Positions 25,222 through 31,477 of a stretch of 64,000 nucleotides of DNA are shown here, piece by piece. The translations under genes and the position numbers were made by a program. Under the pieces are notes generated by a model, which searched no databases, was not told the origin of the DNA, and saw only the letters and a list, made by a program, of their open reading frames with translations. How positions within the stretch are numbered: the stretch's first letter is position 1; the number at the start of each line of letters is the position of its first letter. The stretch lies in the NCBI GenBank assembly GCA_020091685.1, contig CM034607.1:11603884-11667883 (forward strand), in the 5' to 3' direction. This DNA comes from Lutjanus erythropterus. Lineage: Eukaryota > Chordata > Actinopteri > Lutjaniformes > Lutjanidae.

Positions 25222-27927
25222 CTCTTTCAGCTGACTTTGTAGATATGCTGTAAGAGCCATTAGCTTTTCATTTTAGGGAATTTAATATGATAGAAAAGGG
25301 CAAAGGAAAAATTGCATGTGTTGGTCTGGAGATAGACCGTGGCGAATGGAACTGAGAGATGCACTATTGGGAGCAACATTAAATAATCTCTGTGTGGGTG
25401 ACAATCATTGTTTTCTGACTCACAGCAAAATACCAAGACAGTCCATGGGGTCTCTCAGCTCGAAATTTAACCATTTGAACTCTGCACTGCTGCTGTTTTC
25501 ACTTTTCATGTAATGTTTCTATGAAAAAAGGTGGTTTTTGCCTGTGTGAAAAAGGGGTTTTAAGATGCAGCAAATACCTGCGCCCCCAGGGAGGTATGAA
25601 TCATGTTGCAATATTATGTCCTGACAAAAAAATGTATTGATAAATGTAAAACTATTTTCATTGATTTTCTCTCTCATTGACTACAGTTACCATCGTGCTT
25701 TCAATAATGCAAACTGGAAGTGTTCGTGTCAGGGTAGTTTCGCATAGCCAGACCTCTCCACAGCTCTCTGGCTGCACACATGCACATTCTAGTATGGAGA
25801 AACAAAACCCTTGCCTTTTTTGGACCTCTTTAATCCAATAACAAATGTATTGGGTGAAGCTGAACATAATTTAAAAGGAATATTTCCTACAAGGACCAGT
25901 ATAAGTGGAGTAAAATTTCATGCGGGTGCAGGTCACTATTCTTTACATTTAGGCAAATCTGCAAAAATTAAGTCATGCTATATTAGCTGCTAGTGCTTCC
26001 TGCGAGCACAATAATCATCAATGTACAAACAACAATCAAATGGATTAACTGAAACAAAATAAAATGTCCATCTGAACAAGTTTGACTACATTATGACTCA
26101 GAGAAGAAGTGAAATGTTTGATGTAAAATGGTAAAACCGAAGCTAACCTGCATGAGACTCAGTTCAAAGGCCACTTCTTCTGTGTGAGAACACAGGAAAG
26201 TCTGTTTTTTTCCTCTGCTGATGCCCCTATATGTTGGAACCATGCAATATTGTTCCTTTAAGCTGAAGGTCAGCACTGAGCAGCAAACCCACATACTGTA
26301 CACACTAGTGATGTGTGGACCGCAATTACAACCACAAGCACTGCTATTAATCATCAACGGTTAACATTCTGATCAATAGCAAACGCATTTCGGGTGGGAC
26401 AGAGGTTGCATCCTCGTAAAAGAGATGCTAGTCTGTGTGCATTTACGTATGAGGCACAACAGTGCAACTTTTTTGATTATTTAATCATTATCTTTCCCCT
26501 GGAGAGTTTCCTTTCTTCTGTCAAGTTTATAAGTACACTTTTTAGTTTTCCTGCTCAAATGTACCACCACTACACACATGGAAATGAATTAGAAAGCAGC
26601 CTCGCTAATCATTGAAGTAAAATGTTCAAGAAAACACACACAAATCAGTACAACACACAAAAAGAAGTAGATGACTTGTGCGTACTTGCAAATTCGGATG
26701 AACTCGGTGCTCATCTGTGCATCACACACACACACACACATTGGTTGACATGCAGGTATACACAAACCTGCAGGTAGTGGAAGGTCCTCTCCTTCAGCTT
26801 ACTCTCCACAGGCACAAGGGCTTTGTCGTAGCCTCCTCCCCTGGTGGAGGGGTACACCTCCCTGGCCTGACTCACTGTCATGGCTGACCAGGTGCTCCTT
26901 TTCAGGGAGTGGCCATGGTGCCCGTGGTGTCCTCCTCCTTCACTTCCCGCCAGAGCCATGGTGGTACAGGCCATGCACTCCCCAGGCGGCCCACCGCCGC
27001 GCTCCTTGGGCCTCTTCATGGTGAGCTCCTGGATGGCTGCATCCAGGCTCTCGTGTCCACTTGGATACCCCCGCCTGCCCCCACCGACCAGGAAGCTGCT
27101 GTCGCTGTCTAGGTTGTCGTCAGAGCTCCACCAGCCTGCCGTCCTGCTGCGGTGGCGTCTACCCGATTCGTGCCGTGAATCTCCGCTCTTGCTACGCTCT
27201 CGAGATTTGCTCCTCCTGGTAGAGCGAGACTGGTGGCCTGAGTAGTGGCCTCCACCATCCTCCCCTCCACTCCTGTGGCCTCCTCCTCCTCTCTCGCCAC
27301 GGTAGTCCCCACCTCCTCTTGTGCCATTGTACTCCCGTTTAGATGGTGCCTCTAGGGAATGGGACTTGGCAAACAGGCGCTGGACAGAGTTGACCAGGTG
27401 GCGGATACGTGAGGGGCTCTCACTGCGTTGCTCAGCTCCTCCACTGGTGGTGCGCTGGTACTGCAGCGTGTGGAAACCATCAGGATGAAAGGGCACCTGC
27501 TTCTCAAACTGGTCGATCAGGTTCGGGGGAATGCGGTGCATCTTTCCTCCATGACCAGACAGGCACTCCTCGCAAGAGTCAAATGACTGGAGAGGTGGGT
27601 GCTGGCTGGGGTGGGAGCGGGGGAAGGTTCCACCTCCAGAGTGGCTATGGGAGTGCGAGTGGGAGTGGGAATGGTGCCTCTCCAGTGCAAGTGCCTCAGC
27701 CGGACCTGGAGGGTAATAGTGGCCATCGCTGTGACCCTGGTAGTAGTCCCTGCCCGGGCCGTCACAGTCCTCAGGTGTGCAGTGGCAGGGGCCTCCTCCG
27801 CCACCACCAGAGGAATGCTGGGACATGCTACGGCTGACATGATACCCTTTCACAGGCGCCGGGGCGTGGTGGGCCGTCCGGGCCGAAAGGGGGCGCTGTG
27901 GGCGTGACAGGGCTGCACCGGTCTCAC
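6969..27927 (-). CDS. dlgap3: DLGAP3-like postsynaptic scaffold (SAPAP3/GKAP family), 11 coding exons, 5' end open
   Basis: Spliced gene whose exons are 26768-27927, 19013-19227, 16811-16913, 16425-16641, 12867-13387, 10976-11070, 9797-10016, 8482-8776, 8301-8392, 7933-8079 and 6969-7283. All ten introns are GT-AG and all phases agree, giving 1092 residues from the ATG at 27826; mammalian DLGAP3 is somewhat under 1000. The family bridges PSD-95 guanylate-kinase domains to SHANK at excitatory synapses. Seen here: IRHLVNSVQRLFAKSHSLE and GWWSSDDNLDSD in exon 1, RSGSYIKAM and RSHSYVRAI GK-binding repeats, SIAVQV and SIGVQV motifs, the GKAP domain (RDGEFFLRLLQTEVERMEGW to NWRL) and the C-terminus EAQTRL. 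DLGAP3 is favoured over DLGAP1/2/4 by RKWRPSI, TVHTQGQWAYRE and SLPDSGRASPC. Paralogue choice is from recognition and could be wrong; family membership is near certain. Expression in neurons is inferred from the family. Confidence 0.93.
7284..7932 (-). other. dlgap3 intron 10
   Basis: 649 bp between donor GTGAGA and acceptor CAG. Purine-rich on the plus strand around 7560-7610. No repeat family recognised. Confidence 0.85.
7933..8079 (-). CDS. dlgap3: dlgap3 coding exon 10 (GKAP domain end)
   Basis: 147-nt exon, phase 0 at both ends, residues 940-988, between CATCCACCCAG and GAAAAGAAG|GTGAGA. It encodes DPSAYPQPTSQDLASFWDLL, QLNIEDVRVKFQDLQRLKDS and NWRLPPEKK. This completes the helical GKAP domain; the lysine-rich end runs directly into the proline motif of the last exon. 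Confidence 0.94.
8301..8392 (-). CDS. dlgap3: dlgap3 coding exon 9 (GKAP domain)
   Basis: 92-nt exon between TTCCTCCCCAG and AGTGTG|GTGAGT, residues 909-939. It encodes VLELIRNAVGSAQMLMSQKV and QQFFRLCQQSV, the central helix of the GKAP domain, nearly identical in all DLGAPs. The first codon is split with exon 8. The intron on its 5' side is only 89 bp. Confidence 0.94.
8482..8776 (-). CDS. dlgap3: dlgap3 coding exon 8 (start of GKAP domain)
   Basis: 295-nt exon, phase 0 in and phase 1 out, residues 811-909, between TTGTCCCAG and GAGG|GTGAGT. The first part, DFIQSGYTTEPC and a His/Pro/Ser-rich strip, is poorly conserved. Then GPRSLPDSGRASPCMRDGEF leads into FFLRLLQTEVERMEGWCQNM and EREAEENELPEE, the first helical part of the C-terminal GKAP domain. 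SLPDSGRASPC is a DLGAP3-type sequence. Confidence 0.94.
8777..9796 (-). other. dlgap3 intron 7, with a dispersed repeat
   Basis: 1020 bp. About 9134-9425 reads TTTAAAGGTACCTAGTGGGG through CAACAACTCCCATGATCCCC to ACTTACATATTGCATGTTTAA, which looks like a common fish interspersed repeat. Remaining sequence unremarkable apart from a short A run at 9655-9669. Confidence 0.6.
9797..10016 (-). CDS. dlgap3: dlgap3 coding exon 7
   Basis: 220-nt exon, acceptor TGTTGCAG, donor GAGAG|GTGGGT, residues 738-810 plus the last base of 737. It encodes RARFKRSNSVTASVQADLD, PEGFPGLSIAVPTQDKSLQF, SFQRHSSEPESASQYTE and TVHTQGQWAYRE. RFKRSNSVTA-VQADL is shared by the whole family and contains a third VQ-type motif; TVHTQGQWAYRE points to DLGAP3. 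Confidence 0.94.
10017..10975 (-). other. dlgap3 intron 6
   Basis: 959 bp, GT-AG (GTAAAA / TTGCAG). I see no recognisable repeat or RNA gene in it. Confidence 0.8.
10976..11070 (-). CDS. dlgap3: dlgap3 coding exon 6 (VQV motif exon)
   Basis: 95-nt exon between TGTTTCAG and AAAAG|GTAAAA, phase 0 in and 2 out, residues 706-737. It encodes VDSSETLSDSDTDGKAL and EVHSIGVQVEDDK. With the previous exon it forms SIAVQVDS, and it carries a second SIGVQVED. In GKAP proteins such VQV sites are known to recruit DYNLL (dynein light chain). The alignable DLGAP3 pattern is GVQVE-ISDSDTE---EFHSIGVQVE. Confidence 0.92.
11600..11960. repeat. Percomorph-type dispersed repeat (inverted relative to 35880-36310)
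   Basis: Text such as GATGAGAAGATTGATACCGC, TAGCTTAGCATAAATACTGG, AGCTAGCCTTGCTCCATCC and TTATGCTAAGCTAC is a common fish interspersed sequence. Related text at 35880-36310 runs on the other strand. Confidence 0.6.
12041..12447. mobile_element. hAT-like MITE, CAGGGGT termini
   Basis: Starts CAGGGGTCTAC and ends GCTTACCCCTG, reverse-complementary termini of the CAGGGGT type typical of hAT elements. 407 bp, no transposase. The flanking 8-mers do not match well, so the target-site duplication is lost or the ends are slightly off. Confidence 0.6.
12867..13387 (-). CDS. dlgap3: dlgap3 coding exon 5 (Ser/Gly-rich, internal repeats)
   Basis: 521-nt exon, phase 1 in and phase 0 out, residues 532-705, between GTAAAG and GTGCAG|GTGAGA. 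It starts APPPLPPRMSKSSLSVRAQS (the family has APPPIPPR...ITAQSST), continues STESTQDAYF, and ends RKWRPSIAVQ, a DLGAP3 hallmark and dynein-light-chain-type VQV site completed by the next exon. Between these lies a fish-type Ser/Gly-rich insertion with three spaced repeats (GPGRPKQHSNSVDL, GPGRSRQHSNSAESL and VRAKHSSSADSL) about 31-33 residues apart. The stretch is much more GC-rich than the flanking introns. The upstream pyrimidine tract, with an AG at TAAAG, is acceptable. Confidence 0.92.
13905..14290. repeat. Intronic duplication, copy A
   Basis: An (ACGC/AC)n tract at 13910-13961 is followed by GTTTATTTTCAGTGAATAAA, CAAACTTTAATGCACTTCTT, CATCTTCATCACCAGCCAGC and, later, GCACTAGAGTGGCTGTGCAG. 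The same blocks occur in the same order at 14911-15205. Copy A has about 45 extra bases after CCAGCCAGCC. Confidence 0.85.
14535..14861. repeat. Degenerate tandem array, unit about 40 bp (ATTGTTTGCTAGCTAGCTAA)
   Basis: At least seven diverged units each carry a form of ATATTGTTTGCTAGCTAGC followed by TAAAA and an A-rich filler; unit starts lie near 14558, 14600, 14650, 14698, 14734, 14766 and 14801. The array sits exactly between duplication copies A and B. Confidence 0.75.
14862..15205. repeat. Intronic duplication, copy B
   Basis: Begins with (CA)n at 14862-14880 and (GA)n at 14881-14911, then repeats copy A's unique blocks at about 90% by eye, ending CTAGAGTGGCTGTGCAGTCT and GTACAAACATACATAACC. 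The microsatellite in front has diverged between the copies. Confidence 0.85.
16425..16641 (-). CDS. dlgap3: dlgap3 coding exon 4 (second GK-binding repeat)
   Basis: 217-nt exon, phase 0 in and phase 1 out, residues 460-532. The acceptor CTTGTCCTCCAG precedes CTGGGGGAC and the donor is GCCG|GTGAGT. It encodes NRQFEAVCETMFGEVESQAV, EALDLPGVF, RTRSHSYVRAIQAGCSQDDD and a Gly-rich end. FGE(L/V)ESQAV(D/E)ALDLPG followed by R-RSHSY-RAI is one of the most conserved DLGAP blocks; QAGCSQDDDCL resembles DLGAP3 most. The Cys usual in LPGCF is Val here. Confidence 0.93.
16642..16810 (-). other. dlgap3 intron 3, about half MITE remnant
   Basis: 169 bp, GTAACA to CTCCAG. Of this, about 16686-16778 is a remnant of the AACCCTTTT MITE family, so over half of the intron is repeat. 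Confidence 0.8.
16686..16778. mobile_element. Short AACCCTTTT-family MITE remnant
   Basis: AAAAGGGTTCTTCCTGGGGA, CAAGCTGAAGAACCCTTTG and TAGTTAGCACTTTAATTTCT ending GAGTGT match the end of the elements at 29226-30062 and 30826-31477. The internal tandem repeat is missing. Confidence 0.75.
16811..16913 (-). CDS. dlgap3: dlgap3 coding exon 3 (RSRSYTRS segment)
   Basis: 103-nt exon between CTTTCAG and CAG|GTAACA, residues 426-459 plus the last base of codon 425. Too short to show as a long open frame, but it is in frame with both neighbours. It encodes a Ser/Thr/Arg-rich strip: YSCKQCTDSYPN, then THTRSRSYTRSLTSSQ. RSRSYTRS looks like a degenerate GK-binding repeat that lacks the usual Ala two residues after the basic position. 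Mammalian DLGAP3 has a comparable YSRSLTTGQL segment here, which supports the call. Confidence 0.85.
16914..19012 (-). other. dlgap3 intron 2
   Basis: 2099 bp, ends CTTTCAG; its donor is the weak GTCAAA. A possible MITE spans about 17592-18130 (AAAGGGGGACTCT at left, GTGTCCCCTTTG at right) but the inverted match is short. An A run lies at 17779-17794. Confidence 0.75.
19013..19227 (-). CDS. dlgap3: dlgap3 coding exon 2 (first GK-binding repeat)
   Basis: 215-nt exon, phase 0 in and phase 2 out, residues 354-425. It begins VPSEDWGGGYGGG and contains GEIPCRRMRSGSYIKAMGDD, the strongly conserved SAPAP repeat whose phospho-serine form is known to bind DLG/PSD-95 guanylate-kinase domains. It then runs through an acidic ADSDTSPKASPK segment to RRSISMDQ. 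The acceptor (TGTCTCAG) is good. The donor is AAAG|GTCAAA, which is a GT but otherwise weak; it is chosen because it is the only nearby GT that puts the next exon in frame. Confidence 0.9.
19349..20290. mobile_element. Non-autonomous DNA transposon, TIR ACTCAACAAAAATATAAAC type
   Basis: Left end TACTCAACAAAAATATAAAC then AACACTTTTGTTTTTGCTCC; right end GGGAGCACAAACAAAAGTGT then TATTTTTGTTGAGTGTA. This TIR is widespread in fish and other animals. Inner blocks TGGCCACGACAAAAGACC and CTTTTATTGTGACCAGTCC are an inverted pair. The core holds two direct copies (19572-19615, 19890-19938) and one inverted copy (19715-19785) of GGACTACA..TTTTCCC.GGAGGGCAAAGTC. About 0.94 kb, no transposase frame. Confidence 0.8.
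20690..21010. repeat. Purine-rich low-complexity tract
   Basis: Long GA/GACA-rich stretch on the plus strand (AGAAAGAGAGAAA, GGCAGACAGACAGGAGA types), next to short CA-rich sequence at 20645-20665. In the dlgap3 transcript this reads as a pyrimidine-rich tract. Confidence 0.8.
21961..22012. repeat. (GT)n microsatellite, interrupted
   Basis: GT/GTGC repeats with two short interruptions over 52 bp. Confidence 0.95.
22195..22234. repeat. (CA)n microsatellite
   Basis: Perfect (CA)20. It is followed after about 100 bp by a pyrimidine-rich tract (22320-22560). Confidence 0.95.
22320..22560. repeat. Pyrimidine-rich low-complexity tract
   Basis: C/T-rich over about 240 bp (CTCTCTCATTTTCTCCTCC type), ending in a T run at 22543-22555. 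The open frames here come from composition. Confidence 0.85.
23490..24080. repeat. Diverged TGGGTTA / AACCCA repeat region
   Basis: Blocks such as GCATTGGGTTACTTTGTTGG, CAACCCAACCCAGAATGCTG, AAAACCCAACCCAACATGCT and CAATGCTGGGTTACTTTTAC recur in both orientations, as in fish MITEs with internal AACCCAACA-type minisatellites. Boundaries approximate. Confidence 0.6.
25150..25221. repeat. (GT)n microsatellite, imperfect
   Basis: GT-rich run with GTTT and GTAT interruptions over about 70 bp. Confidence 0.95.
26768..27927 (-). CDS. dlgap3: dlgap3 coding exon 1 of window (N-terminal region)
   Basis: 1160-nt exon, open throughout, preceded by a pyrimidine tract and AG at 27929-27928 and ending CTGCAG before GTTTGT. 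From the ATG at 27826 it encodes residues 1-353. Visible blocks: a Gly run, a (His-Ser)6 run, FDSCEECL, IPPNLIDQFEKQVPFHPDGF (paralogues have a similar LLDQFE block), SESPSRIRHLVNSVQRLFAK, an Arg/Ser/Gly-rich stretch, GWWSSDDNLDSDSSFL, CMACTTMALA and LKRSTWSAMTVSQAREVYP. It ends RTFHYLQ at a phase-0 junction, as in the family. Upstream of residue 1 the frame stays open to the acceptor and reads APVKGYHVSR, so the usual initiator Met of M(K/R)GYH is Val (GTG) here. The true start may therefore lie in an upstream exon not identified in this window. Confidence 0.92.
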
Positions 27928-29225
27928 CTAAATGCACAAAAAAAGCAAACATTAAAATTATCCAGGGGTAATTTTGTTCACTTATGTTTTGATTGTAGTC
28001 TTTGTCAATGACATTTTTTAACTGACAAAAACAGTGTGAATAAATAAAAAGTAAAATATGATGGCAAAATTATGACAAAATCTATTGACACCTTCGTCAA
28101 CAAATAAAAGAGACAAAAATGCTGGAGAGGGACGATTTGGGGAGAGATCTCTTTGTATGTCTCATAAACTGTACAAACGTGTCAGTTTTTGGGAGAAAGA
28201 GTAGAACAGACAGCAGATTGAAGATAACTGTAAGGAGTTCTCCAAGTCAATAACTGAGATTTCTTTCTGGCTTCAGAGGCAGTATATACATGAATTATGC
28301 TGTATTTTTCACCCTGATTTTTCACCCAGGTAGCTTTTAATCCAACTTTAAAAGCTACCTGGAATAATTAATAATTATAATAACATCTTGAGATTTAATT
28401 TTGTCTTTCTCCTGCCGTCACCATTACCTTTTTGTTTGAATGAAAGAGGGAGAGCTTGCTTGTGTTTGTTAGTGCACCTGGACGTATTTCTGCTTTTACA
28501 TCAGTCCCATTTGAGAGGAGCTACTGTGATTGGTTTCTTTCTGTGAGGAACACAGCATGTGACCAATTGCATTTTAGAAAAGAAAAAACAGCAACAGCTG
28601 ACTTCAACGATGTGCTTTAGTCAAGAAGTAACAACAACCGTACTAGAAATGTAGTGGAGTCAAAAGTACAATATTTGTTTTTGAAATGTAGCGGAGTGAA
28701 AGTCAGAAGTTTCCAAAAAAAAACAAATACTCAAGTAAAGTACAGATACTCAAAAAATGTACTTAAGTACAGTACTCAAATAAATGTACTTCGTTACTGT
28801 CCACCACTGATTATGACTAAAACTGAATGGCATTTTACTCAGAAGACTAAAACTCAACCAAAATTAGCTGTCAAACACTGCTTGTGTTTTGGGAGACAGC
28901 AGTGAACACACTGTATCAGTAAAAATATTCATCTTATCAAATAATTAAATCTTGTGTTCAGTCTTGCAATCAGAAATATTTTCCTGTCTCATTACACAGA
29001 ATAATTGTGAGATGATGAGTAGGTGTTGCTGATCACTGCCAGTCACTCCTCTGTTACCTCGATAGCTGTTACACTTGATTTGTACTGAGGGCTGAACACG
29101 TCAAAACAGTGATATGATCTTTTAAATATATGACTCACAGTCAGTTCAGGTATAAATAACTGATTTTGATGTTCTGCGCTGTTTATGTGTGAGACACAGG
29201 GGTGGGAGGTGCAGCTGAGTGTAAT
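27928..29225. other. Intron or 5' flank next to the largest exon
   Basis: Starts with the acceptor and pyrimidine tract of exon 26768-27927. Around 28630-28809 the text AAATACTCAAGTAAAGTAC and TTACTGTCCACCACTG is the end of a common fish repeat. No coding exon seen. Confidence 0.6.
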
Positions 29226-30062
29226 TCACTCTTAGAAATAAAAGTGTTAACTAGAGCCATAAAGGGTTCTTCGGCTTGTCCGATAAGAGAACCCTTTTTG
29301 GTTCCTGGTAGAGGTTCTACTTGGAACCCTTTCAGAGAGTTCCACCTAGAACCCAACATAAGGCATTATACTTAGCACCATCTGTGAAAGGTTTCACCCA
29401 AGACCCCCATGGGAGTTTCTACAAAGAACCATTCTATGGTGTAATAGTTCCACCCAGAACCCTCTCTGAGGATTCTTTCCAGAATATTTTGCCCTCTAAG
29501 GGTGCTAATGAGAACCCACCCAAGAACTTCCCAAAAACCTTTTTTATATTCTGAGGAGTTCATCTAGAATCCACACAGAGGGTTCTACTAAAAAATGTTT
29601 ATATTCAAAGGGTTTTATCTAGAACACACTCAGGGGGTTATACCAGGAACCATTTAATAATCCAAGGGTTTTTTCTAGTACCCAACCAGGGGGTTCCATC
29701 GAGATCATTTTTTTTACTTCTAAGGTTTTATCTATAACAGTCTAAATGAGTAGGTGTTGCTGATCGCTGTCACAGACCCTTTTTAAATTTCAAGAGATTT
29801 ATCTAGAACCCACCAAGAGAGTTCTACTGAGAACCCTTTTAGATTTCAAGGGTTTTATCTAGAACGCTCAGTGAGTTTTATTAAGAACCTTTTTATATAT
29901 CAAGTGTTTTACCTAGAACCCTGCAGGGGGGGTCTACTAAGAACCCTTTTATATTCAAGGTTTTATCTAGAACTCACCTGAGGGGTTTAACTGAGAACCC
30001 TTTTATATTATGGTACAAAGATGGAGAAAGACCCATTTTGGAACCCTTATTTCCAGGAGTGT
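29226..30062. mobile_element. MITE with internal 55-bp minisatellite, left member of inverted pair
   Basis: Ends CACTCTTAGAAATAAAAGTG and CCCTTATTTCCAGGAGTGT form a terminal inverted repeat. Inside, about ten diverged units of about 55 bp have the pattern AACCCTTTTATATT, CAAGGGTTTTATCTAGAACC, CACC-AGGGGGTTCTACTAAG. No coding capacity. Similar text is abundant in several teleost genomes. Confidence 0.85.
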
Positions 30063-30825
30063 GGTATGACTTACAAATCAATCACAAGAACAAGAAATAG
30101 ACTTTGTAGATTGATGTCCAGATTGTTTTGTGTCTTCTGTCAAGCATCCTGCTAAATTGAAAGTGAAAACAATGTATTTTTTTCTTATTCTGATTAACAT
30201 TTTTACTGATTTTGCACTTCATTTTTTACGCAACCAAAGACAAACAGTGCAATAGTGAGCATTCATCCCGCAGGCTGCAATAAGCGGCCACAGACAGCTC
30301 TCTTCTTCTCATTCATCTCAAAGGCTGCTGGGCTGATAAATCAAGAATATTAGCCTTTCTTTCTCTCTTGCAGTGTCTCTTCAGTTTGGGCCTGGCTCTC
30401 CCATTTAGTACCTCCCGCTCCTCTCTCCCGTTTATCATTACATTCATCAGCCCAGCACTCCTTGTTGTTGTCTGTCTCTTTCTCCTCTGTCCATGCCCAC
30501 AGGGAGTCTCGGAGCATTCACAAGATTTACAGCTGAGGAAAACAGTGCGCTTATTGATCACCTGCAACCTAATGCGGGGGAGATAGAGAGTGGCGGCAAG
30601 CATCCAAGCATATTCACAAGCATCTGTGCTATCAATTACACGGCGAATTCACTGTTTGAGCACCGGCTGAACGATAACATGATTCACAATATCCAGGTGA
30701 CCAGGCAGAGACCAACTCTGCCATTTGCTTGTAGAGGATGGGATCTTCTGCACAAAACAAATGCAGGAAATGAAATCAATACCCCTCACCAAGCCGCAGC
30801 AGGGTAGTGGCACAATATACACCTT
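30063..30825. other. Spacer between the two inverted MITEs
   Basis: About 760 bp without a supported gene. Overlapping open frames of 72-104 codons on both strands have no recognisable content. Confidence 0.5.
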
Positions 30826-31477
30826 ACACTCTTAGAGATAACGGTTCCAAAAGGTGCTTCCTGAAGGGCCACGGATCTACCCTGAACCATTTCCTTCTGA
30901 TAACCCTTTTTTGAAGAAAAAGAAAAAGAAAAAGTCAAGGGTTCTTTGTAAGAATAGGGGTTGCATTAACAACCATTTTCATCCAAAGTACCCTTTTTGG
31001 AAGAAAGAGTTCTTCAAGGATTTCTGAAATCCCAAAACCCAAAGTAGGTTCTAGATAAAAACCCCTGGAATATAAAAAGGCTCCAGGTAGAACCCCCTGA
31101 GTGTGCTCCAGATAAAACCCCTGGAATTTAAAAAGTCTGTTTGTAGAACCCCCAGGGTGGGTTCTAGATAAAACACTTGGAATATAAGAGGGTTCTTGGT
31201 TGAATCCCCTAAGTGTATTCAAGATAAAACCTTTAGAATACAAAAAGGTTCTGGGTGGGAACCTGGGTGGATTCTTACTAGCACCCTCAGAAAGTGGAAT
31301 GGTTCTGGATAGAACCATTCACAGATTGTTCTCCATATAACCTTTTATGTTGGATTTGAGGTACAACTCTTTGAAAGGGTTCCAAGTGAAACATTTAGAA
31401 AAGGTTCTACCAGGAACCAAAAAGGATTTTCCTTTACCTATATGGTACTAGTTAGCACTTTCATTTCTAAGAGTGTA
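30826..31477. mobile_element. MITE with internal minisatellite, right member of inverted pair
   Basis: Ends ACACTCTTAGAGATAACGG and CTTTCATTTCTAAGAGTGT. Internal units (TTCTAGATAAAACACTTGGA, AGAACCCCCAGGGTGGG types) are the reverse complement of those at 29226-30062, and its right end matches the left end of that element inverted. Somewhat shorter. Confidence 0.85.

Larger units (their letters stand above)
19228..26767 (-). other. dlgap3 intron 1 (first within window)
   Basis: 7540 bp between GTTTGT and TCTCAG. Contains the 0.95 kb element at 19349-20290, a purine-rich tract at 20690-21010, microsatellites at 21961, 22195 and 25150, a pyrimidine-rich tract at 22320-22560 and a diverged TGGGTTA-type repeat at 23490-24080. 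No coding sequence found. Confidence 0.85.

Noticed and set aside
27409..27907. Plus-strand open frames of 142 and 102 codons opposite exon 1
   Set aside because: Antisense shadows of the GC-rich dlgap3 exon, whose minus-strand translation is clearly the real protein.
6969..27927. Assignment to DLGAP1, DLGAP2 or DLGAP4
   Set aside because: The gene shares family blocks with all, but RKWRPSI, TVHTQGQWAYRE and SLPDSGRASPC fit DLGAP3 best. DLGAP4 remains the main alternative because SSTESTQDAY and ASFRQNSATE also resemble it.
30935..31318. 127-codon minus-strand frame with repeated peptides
   Set aside because: Comes from the AACCCTTTT minisatellite in a MITE; the peptide repeats only mirror the DNA repeats.
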